A DNA stretch of 64,000 bases from Eubacterium sp. 14-2 (lineage in GTDB: Bacteria > Bacillota > Clostridia > Lachnospirales > Lachnospiraceae), in NCBI RefSeq assembly GCF_000403845.2, contig NZ_KE159568.1, positions 62,001-126,000 on the forward strand. The letters run 5' to 3'. A model generated the notes under the pieces. That model ran no database searches. It was not told the DNA's origin and saw only the letters and a program-made list of their open reading frames with translations. Below, piece after piece: positions 15,777-24,299 of the stretch (position 1 is the stretch's first letter; every line of letters begins with the position of its first letter). Position numbers and translations under genes: made by a program.

Positions 15777-16781
15777 TTACCTCTGTTTCTCCCACAGTTC
15801 CCTGACATAGTTCAACCGTTCGTCATTCATGGCTATGTACCGGCATTTTTTTGGCTCACGGTCACGCCATATTTTTCTGATGCAATTCTTATCCGCCTGA
15901 ATCAACGCGCTAAATTCAGACATCCATGTTTCATCTTCTTTCAAATCACCTTCGTAAACAGTCATCAACTGCTTATATGGGAAAATAAAATCCGGACTGT
16001 TTTCAAAGGGTATATAATCATCCCTTAAATTCACAACCCCAATTCCATGCGTCTGATCCCTGTGCTGCCGGGTTGGATAAATCAGCCATTGACCATAACA
16101 GTCATCCGGAAAGTTTTCCTCGTCCGGTTCTGTCATATTTATAAGAACTCCCTTCAATTCCGGAATATACGGGTTTTTCGGGATTGAAATAATGGTCCCT
16201 GAAGAATATGGGACTTTTACAGCGTCAAAATATCCCATGTCAATTCCTTCAGACATATATCCTCCATCCCTGCTATAAATGTTTTGAACATAAATCACTT
16301 CTCCATCATAACGGACAATCGTATTTTCTATGGGAACATAACCATGTGGGGGCTTACCGGATCTTCGGAATCCCCTGACGATGCCGCACCAGTTTCTTCT
16401 TTCCAGATGTTCTTCTCTGGCTGCTTTTTCAATGTGATAACAAATCGCATCGATCGCTTCCCCCGCGCTCCTGAATATGGTATCTGGCAAAAAACAATCT
16501 TTTTCTCCACGGAAAAATATTTCTATGCCAAATAAATACACATATATCCTCGTATCTGAACGGCTTCTATGTAAAGCAATTTCCAGTTTTTCAATTCGAT
16601 CCTTAAGCAGCTTTCCATCGTGTTCGGATTTTAGTTCTTTTACGCCTTCCAGTTTTTCTTCCAGCGTTCTGTGGGGCGCCGCCCAGATACATGCAATCTG
16701 CTCTTCCAGATTAAGGGAAGTATTTTTTGCAGCCCATGCCGCAATATCTTTTGAATAAATCCATCTGCCAAAATCTATCAT
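15777..16781 (-). CDS. Uncharacterised 334-residue protein coupled to the MotA/FliG-like gene
   Basis: I do not recognise the family. The N-terminal 80 residues are helical (FGRWIYSKDIAAWAAKNTSL, EEKLEGVKELKSEHDGKLL). The rest mixes beta strands with many aromatic residues (RIYVYLFGIEIFFRGEKDCF, DDCYGQWLIYPTRQHRDQTH). There is no signal peptide or membrane helix, so it is probably cytoplasmic. The start codon overlaps the stop of the MotA/FliG-like gene (ATGA), which argues for coupled translation and a shared process. Confidence 0.75.
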   Translation of the reverse strand: MIDFGRWIYSKDIAAWAAKNTSLNLEEQIACIWAAPHRTLEEKLEGVKELKSEHDGKLLKDRIEKLEIALHRSRSDTRIYVYLFGIEIFFRGEKDCFLPDTIFRSAGEAIDAICYHIEKAAREEHLERRNWCGIVRGFRRSGKPPHGYVPIENTIVRYDGEVIYVQNIYSRDGGYMSEGIDMGYFDAVKVPYSSGTIISIPKNPYIPELKGVLINMTEPDEENFPDDCYGQWLIYPTRQHRDQTHGIGVVNLRDDYIPFENSPDFIFPYKQLMTVYEGDLKEDETWMSEFSALIQADKNCIRKIWRDREPKKCRYIAMNDERLNYVRELWEKQR

Positions 16782-17581
16782 AAAAGCCTCTCCTGTTTTT
16801 CAAATACGCCAATCAGTTCGGACATAGACGCTAAAACGTCTATCTGCCGGACAGGTCCCATGTATTCACAATGACCTGCATATTCATCTGCTTTATCATC
16901 CGACATGACGGAAAAAAGTTTCTTTCTGGCATGAACAGACAGCCCTTTCAGAGAAATTACCAAATCGGTATTTTCAGCCTCAGTAATCACGCCTTTTAAA
17001 TTCTGAACATCAGCAAATTCAATTTTCTCTTCCAACAATCTTTTTACGACTAAAATTCCCCCTTCTCCAATATCAGGATCGTGACTCAGCAGGATTTCCA
17101 AAGGCGTCTGCTCCTGTCTCGCCGACTGATATTGCTTTTTGTACTCTGTATATTTTTCAGCGGCGTCATCCGGAAGATACGCCATAAGCAGACTTTCCAG
17201 CAGATCAGGCGGCGCGCCGTCCTGAATTCTTATGATGGATAAAATCATCATAAAATAAAGCAATGCATCTTCCCCCTGTAAATTTTTTATCCAATAACGT
17301 GCAGTAAGGATTTCCATGACGTCTTCTCCTTCCAGACCATCACAAACATAAGAAACTGCAGACTGTATATCCTGATAAAATTCCACTTCCAGGGGGATTT
17401 CTTTCGCCGCATCTGCCAAAGCCAGCAGTCCTTCTTTTCCTGCGGTCCGCGCCAGCAAATCCATATGATGCATCATGGAGAAGAAACGCTCTCCATATTC
17501 CGCATCGCCTGATTTTGCAAATACATCTTTTCTTATTTCGTACAGTAACGGTAAATTTATGTTCTTTTTCAAATCATTCAT
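16778..17581 (-). CDS. Cytosolic fusion of MotA-like and FliG C-terminal domains
   Basis: A 267-residue soluble protein. Residues about 30-85 (RTAGKEGLLALADAAKEIP, then VSYVCDGLEGEDVMEILTARY) follow the cytoplasmic MotA stator pattern in which EGLLALE is followed by VDGTDP..V.DILE. Residues about 190-267 match the FliG C-terminal torque domain: FADVQNLKGVITEAENTDLV, SLKGLSVHARKKLFSVMSDD, then MGPVRQIDVLASMSELI, equivalent to the FliG GPVRLRDVE signature. No MotA membrane helices and no FliG N or middle domain are present, and no flagellar gene is near. It overlaps the 334-residue gene by four bases. Domain recognition is by eye; the role is unknown. Confidence 0.65.
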   Translation of the reverse strand: MNDLKKNINLPLLYEIRKDVFAKSGDAEYGERFFSMMHHMDLLARTAGKEGLLALADAAKEIPLEVEFYQDIQSAVSYVCDGLEGEDVMEILTARYWIKNLQGEDALLYFMMILSIIRIQDGAPPDLLESLLMAYLPDDAAEKYTEYKKQYQSARQEQTPLEILLSHDPDIGEGGILVVKRLLEEKIEFADVQNLKGVITEAENTDLVISLKGLSVHARKKLFSVMSDDKADEYAGHCEYMGPVRQIDVLASMSELIGVFEKQERLL

Positions 17582-17627
17582 TCTTTGTCTCTCCTCACTC
17601 TGACATTACCAGGCCACCGCCATCACT

Positions 17628-17789
17628 TCATACTGGATAGCGCAGGCTCAGATAAATTCCCATTTTTTGTAATGTGCTGCTAATCAGGACTTTCCCATCC
17701 CTCACCCGGTCTTTTGCATCTGTAATCAGCCCCTGCCTGGACAGAATTTTATATCGTTTCAAAATCTCATTTTTAATGGTTTCTTTCAT
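17628..17789 (-). CDS. Small basic protein, first gene of the MotA/FliG-like operon
   Basis: A 53-codon frame, MKETIKNEILKRYKILSRQG to LRYPV, lies 46 bases upstream of the MotA/FliG-like gene in the same direction. It is helical, basic and codon-biased like a real gene, but the ribosome site is weak (AGGGC). I do not recognise it. It may also be the remaining end of a longer gene. Confidence 0.4.
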   Translation of the reverse strand: MKETIKNEILKRYKILSRQGLITDAKDRVRDGKVLISSTLQKMGIYLSLRYPV

Positions 17790-18086
17790 ATATGCCCTGC
17801 TGTTCTGATGAACTGCAATACAAATTTTATTCTTATGGTGGTGTTCTTTATTTGATTTTCAAGGTTCAGCATATCTTATGGAGCAAGTATAGCATATGGA
17901 TTTCAAAATAAAGGACAACATATTGTCGCCCACATTTCGGCATACATATCATTGTTTTCAAAAACAAAAAAGGCTGCTGGAAATATCCATTTTTCAAGGC
18001 TCCTCTTTTTTGTCTTAAAAATTCAGCTCTATTTTAAAAAAGCGTATACCTCTCCCCCTTTCCCCCTGGAATAACCTCTCTGCTTT

Positions 18087-19296
18087 TTATGCTGCTTCCG
18101 GGAGCCGCATCTTTTTATTCCTGAATTTACAGAGATTATGACCAATAGAAACCAGAAACAATTCCAGTTTCACCCTGTTTCGTCCTTTTCTTACCACCCG
18201 TTTATACCAGCGATCGTATTTCATGACCCCAAACGTTCCTTCTGCCTGGATGGATCGATTCATTCGCAGCAACGCTCCCTGGATGCTTTCCAGGTTTTCC
18301 AATACTTCCCTGTGCATGGAGCTTAGTTCCGAATTTATACATACCGTCCTGTTTTTATTCGTCTTTTTGCATTGGGATGCGTACAGACAGCCGCTGCAGT
18401 CTTCGCACGTATAGTACTCCTCCTGACGGCCATATTGGTTTCCTCTTACAGCCTTGCTACAGGCAAAATGGAATTTCTTCCCTCCTGGACACACCAGATC
18501 GCCATCCAAATCCACGTTAAAATTTACCGCCCGGAACGGGTCAGCATGATATCTTTTATCTTTTGTTTCCTTTTTGTACATGGGAAATTTCATATACTTC
18601 TCCATACCACGTTCCTGGCAGTAAATATAATTGTTGAACGAGCCATATCCGGCACCTGGAAGCGTACCTGCTTAGGATCATTTCCAGACATTGCGGACTA
18701 TATTCCGTGTTCGTTTCTACCTTTAACCCGGCTGCTGAACCAGATCCTCATTGATCTGGTTCAGCAGCCGGATAATCTTTGCAAACAGCTGGTATCAGAA
18801 TTTTTCCGTACTCTTTTTCCAGACCCAGGTATATTTGTTAGCGTTTGCCTCAAATTTTGAGCCATCTATCATAGAGATGTTCCAGATCCACTCCGTCTTC
18901 CTTTTGGATGTACTCCATAACATCACGGAAAATGTCTTCGGCATTTCCATTGATTTCCTCATTAATAAAATATCCGAAGGCACGGTAACCGGGCGTTTCA
19001 TAATCCATCAGGTACATGTAACGGACATTAACTCTGCACCGGTCTTCCAGTTCTCTTAAACTTGCATATCCTGTGTCCATAAAGCCAGATAAGATTGTTT
19101 TAAGCATGCTGACCCGATTATATCCCGGCCTGCCATAACGATATAACGGCTCAGGCCTGAGATATTGTTCTATTCCGATCTCCTCCATAATCTGGTCAAA
19201 TGCCAATACCGGATCGCAGATATCTAAACTATCTGCAGGAAACAGTGGTAATCTTCCCTGCTTTGGACTATAATAATATTCGGTATTGTTTTTCAT
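18087..19296 (-). pseudogene. IS1182-family transposase, deleted and frameshifted
   Basis: The N-terminal part (19296-18850: KQGRLPLFPADSLDICDPVL, FDQIMEEIGIEQYL, then GYNRVSMLKTILSGFMDTGY) and the C-terminal part (18605-18087: HADPFRAVNFNVD, YTCEDCSGCLYASQCKKT, QAEGTFGVMKYDRWYKR) are those of IS1182-type DDE transposases. The centre is damaged: after GSKFEANANKYTWVWKKS the frame is lost and most of the catalytic core before AGYGSFNNYIYCQERG is deleted. A TATAAT box precedes the start. Outer ends are not resolved, but a hairpin with arms AAGAACAC and GTGTTCTT (19322-19358) may mark the upstream end. It cannot transpose by itself. Confidence 0.8.
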
Positions 19297-19391
19297 AGCA
19301 GATAAATTATACCAAAAAGAAAAGAACACCTCCAGGTTTTATTCCTGAAAGTGTTCTTTTTTTGTTAAGAGACTTTTTTCACAGCCCCCTG

Positions 19392-19566
19392 ACTCTTATT
19401 CTCTTTATTCGTCCTGAACTTCTGTTCCCTTTCGCACTTACTTATGATGTGGCTCTCCATAATAGCCTTAAGTGCGTAAATTGCTTAAAAATGAATCTTT
19501 TTGAAATATTATCATCTCGCATAAATGTGAAATGTAATAAGGCAGAACATTTTGGTATGTTCTGCC
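19392..19566. repeat. Rpn-associated 3' module, copy 1
   Basis: Two hairpins downstream of the Rpn gene at 19581: 19541-19566 (GGCAGAACAT and ATGTTCTGCC) and a wider palindrome whose ends are CGCACTTA (19433-19440) and TAAGTGCG (19469-19476). Both hairpins and the tract CTTATTC...CCTGAACTTCYGTTCCCTTTCGC also occur at 28082-28223 behind a different Rpn-like gene. Confidence 0.75.
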
Positions 19567-19580
19567 TGTTACTTTCTCTC

Positions 19581-20399
19581 TTAACTAATATGATATTCCT
19601 CATAAAGCTCCTGACGGTATTCTTCATCCTGTGATACTCTGATGATATCTGATAACCGACCGTCTTCATTTAATAATATTATCAGTTTAGCCATCTTTTT
19701 TTCTCCAATTTTTTGATTCTCCTGGTCACGCATTAACAACGTCATATATTCATGCCTCCATTCCCTGTTTTTCTTTGCTTCTTTTACCGCTTCTTCCAGT
19801 TTCTCCACATAGGAATCTACTGGCTTTTTACCCGCTACATAATCAAGAAATGCCTTTAATTCCTTACTGACATCATCCATGGTTCCTTTTGCATTCAGGA
19901 ATATCTTTACCGCTTCATCTCCCATGGAAATGCTACCATCCTCTTTACAGATATTTTCAAATGTATAAATGTGCCTGCCCTTTCCAAATGCATCAAACGG
20001 ACAGATAAAGATAACATAGCTTCTGTTTAATTCATTGTAATACTGTCCTTTATCAATAAGCTGCAAGTCTATCATGCTCTGATAATATCTGCTCCTTTTT
20101 GGAAGCTCTTTCGTATCGCTTACCTGCATTTCTATGTCATAAACAACTGCTTTCTCATCTTTCACATATACATCCAACCTGACACTTTTTGCGTCTATAT
20201 CCTGTTTGATATTTTTTTGTAATTCCGGGTATTCTATATGGTCTATCTTTAAATCCGGCAGAATCCTCTGCAGTAATTCTTTACACAGTTCCGGGTTCTG
20301 CATGACCTTCCCAAACAGGAAATCATTGGATATGCTTAATTCTTCCCAGCCTGTTTGTCTGGTTTCTATATTTATCTGCTCTACTTCATTGCCTTTCAT
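19581..20399 (-). CDS. Rpn family PD-(D/E)XK nuclease / putative transposase
   Basis: A complete 272-residue member of the Rpn (recombination-promoting nuclease, formerly YhgA-like transposase) family. Residues 20-45 (LSISNDFLFGKVMQNPELCK) are the family opening. The nuclease core is RLDVYVKDEKAVVYDIEMQ, with Asp and the Glu-x-Gln pair, followed by KRSRYYQSMIDLQL and YVIFICPFDAFGKGRHIYTF. In E. coli the relatives cut DNA and promote RecA-independent recombination. The C-terminal part is charged and helical (EEAVKEAKKNREWRHEYMTL). It has a hairpin 3' module that is shared with another Rpn gene in the island. Confidence 0.9.
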   Translation of the reverse strand: MKGNEVEQINIETRQTGWEELSISNDFLFGKVMQNPELCKELLQRILPDLKIDHIEYPELQKNIKQDIDAKSVRLDVYVKDEKAVVYDIEMQVSDTKELPKRSRYYQSMIDLQLIDKGQYYNELNRSYVIFICPFDAFGKGRHIYTFENICKEDGSISMGDEAVKIFLNAKGTMDDVSKELKAFLDYVAGKKPVDSYVEKLEEAVKEAKKNREWRHEYMTLLMRDQENQKIGEKKMAKLIILLNEDGRLSDIIRVSQDEEYRQELYEEYHIS

Positions 20400-20532
20400 T
20401 TTGTTTTACCTGCTTTCTGTTACTGTCTGTACTGGGAAACTGTATCTTTCATAAAGCTGCCTTCTTTTATAGCTCTATTATACACAGTCCCCGGCTAAAT
20501 TACAATCATTCAACACTTTGCTTTTATGGTTT

Positions 20533-21093
20533 TTATTCTTTCAAAATAACCAGCTTATTGGGAAAGCATTCCACACGCACGCTGCACCCTGCTTCAAATC
20601 CCCATTTCTTTACCCAGTTCCCCTGCAGCATAATCTGCGGCACGGTTTTCCCACTTCCTGTTGTAACTGCATATGCCTTTACCCTGCGGGTAATTACAGT
20701 ATAGTCCGTATCTTCCGCCACCCATTCATCCAGATGGAATTTCCCCATAACCTGGAACATTCTGGACAGCATGGTGTCTTTCCCAATCCTGCAGATTTCT
20801 GTAAAATCCGGTTTCTTCCGGTATTCTGTACCCTCCTGGGTTTCCCGCAACAAAACCTGATGGTTCTGGCGGATAAATCCTGACAGCATCCAGAGGTTAT
20901 TCAGCTCATAAAGCGTGTCAATTACGGAATAGAATTCCCGTCCTGCCAGGTTCCGTCTGGAATAATAGCCGGAAAAGTCTTTCTCTTTCGCCATCATAAG
21001 GAAACGCATTTTTTCTACAAATTCTCTCTGTTCCAGTTCGGAATCCAGTTTTTCATACTCCCTTACAAGGTACTGGTTCAAATCATGGCTCAT
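20533..21093 (-). CDS. SymE-like domain protein with helical N-terminal extension
   Basis: A 186-residue protein. The last 55 residues (VPQIMLQGNWVKKWGFEAG, then CSVRVECFPNKLVILKE) fit the SymE/AbrB-like fold pattern P-x-I-x-L-x-G-x-W-x4-GF-x2-G. SymE of E. coli is an SOS-induced toxin controlled by antisense RNA. Here about 130 residues of helical sequence (LDSELEQREFVEKMRFLMMA) are joined in front, which is longer than SymE itself. It lies 40 bases after the serine recombinase, so it is probably co-transcribed with it. A role as toxin or as regulator is inference from the domain only. Confidence 0.6.
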   Translation of the reverse strand: MSHDLNQYLVREYEKLDSELEQREFVEKMRFLMMAKEKDFSGYYSRRNLAGREFYSVIDTLYELNNLWMLSGFIRQNHQVLLRETQEGTEYRKKPDFTEICRIGKDTMLSRMFQVMGKFHLDEWVAEDTDYTVITRRVKAYAVTTGSGKTVPQIMLQGNWVKKWGFEAGCSVRVECFPNKLVILKE

Positions 21094-21133
21094 CTTCTGT
21101 TGCCCTCTCTTTCCATTTTTTCTTTTTTGCTTT

Positions 21134-22807
21134 TTATATCACAAGTTCCAGTTCCAGTGACTTTATCCCAAATTCCCGGAACATAAAAACAGACGGCGCA
21201 CCGTCTGGTGGTGTGCCGCCATTGTTCTGTAAGAACCGGATTAACTCATCGGATAACTTTAGTTTGATGGAGCCTATGTTCCTGTCCCTGTCTATGGTGA
21301 TTTCCTTTATCAGCAGATGCAGTAATCTCTTCCGCATGGTTCGGTCTATGTCAGCGGATAAGGCGTTGCTGAAGTTTTTTAAGATTTCCCTCACTGCTTC
21401 CTTTGGTATCTCTTTCTTCCCTTCTTCCAGCAGGATAAGATGGCTCTCGCTGGTGCGCTCCCTGGCCTGCTCCATCTGCTGGTCTAACTCCTGTTTCCGC
21501 ATTAAAAATTCATCTCTGGTAATCACTCCGTCCTCATAGGCTTCATGGTTTTTCATGATACGCCTGGAAAGCTTCTCACGTTCTTTTTCCTGTAACTCCT
21601 GCTCTTTATATGCATTCTTCTTTATGATTTCATGTTCCCGGTTTACCCTTGAAAAGACTTCCTGAAACACTTTGTCATCGTTTAAGACTTCCTCCATCCT
21701 CCGGTAGACAAAGCCATTGGCTTTCTCCACCCTTATCATGTTGCTGTGGCAGACTGCGCTCCCTTTATTCTTCCAGTTCCCGCAGGCATAATAAGTCAGC
21801 TTGTGTCTGCTTCCGTCAGCCCTTTTGTTGCTTACCCTTGAAATCACCATTCCTGCGCCGCATTCCGGGCATTTCAATATTCCGGTCAGCAGGTATTCCC
21901 CGTCATAAATACGGGATGGCTTCCCTGATTTCTGGCTGATTAAAAACTGTACCTGGTTCCATTGCTCCTCTGTTATAATGGCTTCATGGATTCCCTCAAC
22001 AATAATCGGGTCCGGGTTGATGTTATTGCGTCTTTTCTCATTCCAGTCCCTGCGTACATTAAAACGTACTTTCCCAATATAGACCGGATTGGTAAGTATG
22101 GTGCGAAGCTGTGCTACGGAGAATGCATTTCCAAGTTTGGTCTGATACCCTTTTTTGTTCAGGTAGTTTGCAATGGCCTTATAGCCTTTGCCGGACGCAT
22201 ACATTCCGTAAATGATTTTAATGACCTCCGCTTCTTTTTCATCAATTTCAAGGCGTGATTTTTTCCTTGCGGAGTTTTCTGTCCCTTCCATGGGAACCCA
22301 ATGGTAGCCCAAAGGAGCAATCCCTCCGCACCACTCTCCTGCTCTTGCTTTTGCTTTCATCCCCATCTTTACATTCTGTGCAATGGTATTTCGTTCAAAC
22401 TCTCCCACCAGTGCCATCATCTGGAACTGCATTTTCCCTGCCGGGGTATCGGATTCAAAAGGCTCTGAATAAGAGCGGTAGGATATCCCGTATCTGTCCA
22501 GTGTGTTTACAATCTTTATGGCGTCTTCCAGTTTCCGGCTTAAACGGTTGATTTTCCATGACATTACGATATCAAACTTCTTTTCTGCGGCTTCTTTTAA
22601 CAGTTCCTGTATGGCCGGCCTGTGGGCAATGTCTTTCCCGCTGATTCCGGCATCGGAAAAAACCTTATAGACCTCATAGCCCTGTTTCATGCAGTATTCC
22701 CTTATCAGCCGCTCCTGCTCCCCAATACTGTAGCCTTCTTCCGCCTGCTCCCTGGTGCTTACCCGGCAGTAAATAGCGGCTGTTGTTTTTGGTTCTGTAT
22801 GGCTCAC
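21134..22807 (-). CDS. Large serine recombinase (integrase)
   Basis: A complete recombinase of 557 residues. The resolvase domain opens with AAIYCRVSTREQAEEGYS, whose Ser attacks DNA, and continues KVFSDAGISGKD, VMSWKINRLSRK and FQMMALVGEFERN. Next are a recombinase domain (GIAPLGYHWVP, YLNKKGYQT), a zinc ribbon (LKCPECGAGM ... YYACGNW ... VCHSN) and a coiled coil. The start is set at the GTG at 22807, which has GGGAGGG seven bases upstream; an ATG at 22831 lacks a site. It likely integrated the surrounding accessory unit, but it lies inside the island and not at an edge. Confidence 0.93.
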   Translation of the reverse strand: MSHTEPKTTAAIYCRVSTREQAEEGYSIGEQERLIREYCMKQGYEVYKVFSDAGISGKDIAHRPAIQELLKEAAEKKFDIVMSWKINRLSRKLEDAIKIVNTLDRYGISYRSYSEPFESDTPAGKMQFQMMALVGEFERNTIAQNVKMGMKAKARAGEWCGGIAPLGYHWVPMEGTENSARKKSRLEIDEKEAEVIKIIYGMYASGKGYKAIANYLNKKGYQTKLGNAFSVAQLRTILTNPVYIGKVRFNVRRDWNEKRRNNINPDPIIVEGIHEAIITEEQWNQVQFLISQKSGKPSRIYDGEYLLTGILKCPECGAGMVISRVSNKRADGSRHKLTYYACGNWKNKGSAVCHSNMIRVEKANGFVYRRMEEVLNDDKVFQEVFSRVNREHEIIKKNAYKEQELQEKEREKLSRRIMKNHEAYEDGVITRDEFLMRKQELDQQMEQARERTSESHLILLEEGKKEIPKEAVREILKNFSNALSADIDRTMRKRLLHLLIKEITIDRDRNIGSIKLKLSDELIRFLQNNGGTPPDGAPSVFMFREFGIKSLELELVI

Positions 22808-22992
22808 AATCTTTCCCTCCCTTTCTTTCATGGTTCAGAGTTATAATATATATTCCGGTATCATAGTTAATGCAGGCTTTTTTCCATGTTTTGATATACT
22901 GCCAGATAAAGGGGGCAGGATTACAGAGAAACTTGCTTCCTGCGGCATACCTGCAATTCCATCCCATTATCCGGCTTTCTCTGTCAGGACAG

Positions 22993-23106
22993 TTACCTGT
23001 CTTCCCGTTCTTTCTTCGCCTTTTTCTCATTAGAATAAACAGTGGCTACAATTTGTGCCATTAAATCCATAACTGTTTCCAGCCACTCTTTATCTATATG
23101 CTCCAT
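22993..23106 (-). CDS. Small 37-residue frame upstream of the recombinase
   Basis: MEHIDKEWLETVMDLMAQIV and a Lys/Glu-rich tail. It lies between the 241-residue gene and the recombinase in the same direction. Helical and charged, but the ribosome site (AAAGGGG directly at the ATG) is poor. Otherwise 22808-23196 has no gene that I can support. Confidence 0.35.
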   Translation of the reverse strand: MEHIDKEWLETVMDLMAQIVATVYSNEKKAKKEREDR

Positions 23107-23196
23107 CCCCTTTCTCTATGGCGACGGTGGCGACAAACCGGAAACTCCCTGCTTAAACTTATGCAGTTTCCTTTTCGGCTGCATCGGCGCGACCTT

Positions 23197-23922
23197 CTAT
23201 TCTTTCCATATCTCAATATATCTGGCGTCTTTTCCTTTTCTTACCATATATTCCGACGCCAGACACATGGCTACCTCATTTTCTCTCTTCGGCATGGAGA
23301 ACAGGGGATTGACGGTAAGCGGGTCAATTATCTTCTGGCAGGCTTCTTGCGCCGATTCATCCCTTTTTGGAATCACAGCACAGAACCCTCCCATGCCTCC
23401 CATCACGTCACGTTCCGCCCCATAATTGCTGTCCAGTATCTCAACCTGAGAAGCCAGATAGTTTAATATCTGCTCCGGCAATTCCATCTGGAGGACAGGA
23501 TAATTGTCCCAGTAATCCCGTTCCGTTCCAATACAGTATGATGTTTTCTCTTTGTTCCGTTCCTCTGCCATTGATACAAAATGGGCATTATTATCTTCTG
23601 TAGCTCTTTCTTCCACAATTCCATACCCCATGCACTGATAACGATCCTCCCGGTCTTCCGTTCCTGCCGCATAAAAAATCATCCTGACTGTTCCTTTCTG
23701 TATCTGGAACGACCTTACTTCTATGGTGCTTCTGTTTCTGGCGAAAGCTTCGTAATCGGCGGCAGGCAGTATATTCTGAAATCCTCCCCACTCTTCTGCT
23801 TTCAGATAATCCCTGTGAAACTGGCATGTTGCTTGGCTCCATCCTGTTTCCGGCTCTGTCTTTTCTTTATGCTTTACATAATTTAAGAAACGTTCCCAGC
23901 TCTGAAATAATATCCCTACCAT
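23197..23922 (-). CDS. Uncharacterised 241-residue protein of the recombinase operon
   Basis: I do not recognise it. It is a soluble protein with mixed composition: FLNYVKHKEKTEPETGWSQA at the start, YQCMGYGIVEERATEDNNAH in the middle and a Met/Gly-rich MGGMGGFCAVIPKRDES. The start has AGGAGGG seven bases upstream and overlaps the end of the 127-residue gene by seven bases, so the two are translated together. The position between a DUF1643 gene and a serine recombinase suggests a function of the mobile element rather than the host. Confidence 0.7.
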   Translation of the reverse strand: MVGILFQSWERFLNYVKHKEKTEPETGWSQATCQFHRDYLKAEEWGGFQNILPAADYEAFARNRSTIEVRSFQIQKGTVRMIFYAAGTEDREDRYQCMGYGIVEERATEDNNAHFVSMAEERNKEKTSYCIGTERDYWDNYPVLQMELPEQILNYLASQVEILDSNYGAERDVMGGMGGFCAVIPKRDESAQEACQKIIDPLTVNPLFSMPKRENEVAMCLASEYMVRKGKDARYIEIWKE

Positions 23923-24299
23923 GTTCCATCCCTCCTGTAATCGTCCTGCCCTTTTATTGTATAGATAAGCTGAATCTTCTGGCCTTTCATTTTTACATGG
24001 GTTATGTACCAGCTTTTTTGTCTTCCTTTTCGGTTCCTTATGGGGATTTCGTCTACATCCTCCCCTATCCTGATTTTGTTTGGGTACATCCCCACAGCAT
24101 CTTCCACTCCCAGGCAGTCATCTTTTATTCTGTTTAAACATAAGACAATAAATCCGTCTTTTCCCAGCTCTTTAGAGCGGAGGATGCGGTAAATCCTCAC
24201 CATCACTTCCTCCGGTATCTTTTTCTTTCCCAGATACCTGTTTATCTGCTTCAGCAGGTGCCACTGGCTCACCGTCCTGATTCGGATTGTCTTTTCCAT
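23916..24299 (-). CDS. Uncharacterised 127-residue protein, start inside the DUF1643 gene
   Basis: A basic protein with VSQWHLLKQINRYLGKKKIP, EEVMVRIYRILRSKEL and a beta-rich C-terminus (RKGRQKSWYITHVKMKGQKI). I do not recognise the family. GGGAG stands about ten bases before the ATG. Its first 128 bases overlap the low-complexity end of the DUF1643 gene in another frame, and it overlaps the next gene by seven bases. The chain of overlaps marks one operon with the recombinase. Confidence 0.65.
   Translation of the reverse strand: MEKTIRIRTVSQWHLLKQINRYLGKKKIPEEVMVRIYRILRSKELGKDGFIVLCLNRIKDDCLGVEDAVGMYPNKIRIGEDVDEIPIRNRKGRQKSWYITHVKMKGQKIQLIYTIKGQDDYRRDGTW

Noticed and set aside
22674-23030. 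118-codon minus-strand frame over the recombinase start
   Set aside because: It overlaps the well supported recombinase gene for more than 130 bases and resembles nothing.
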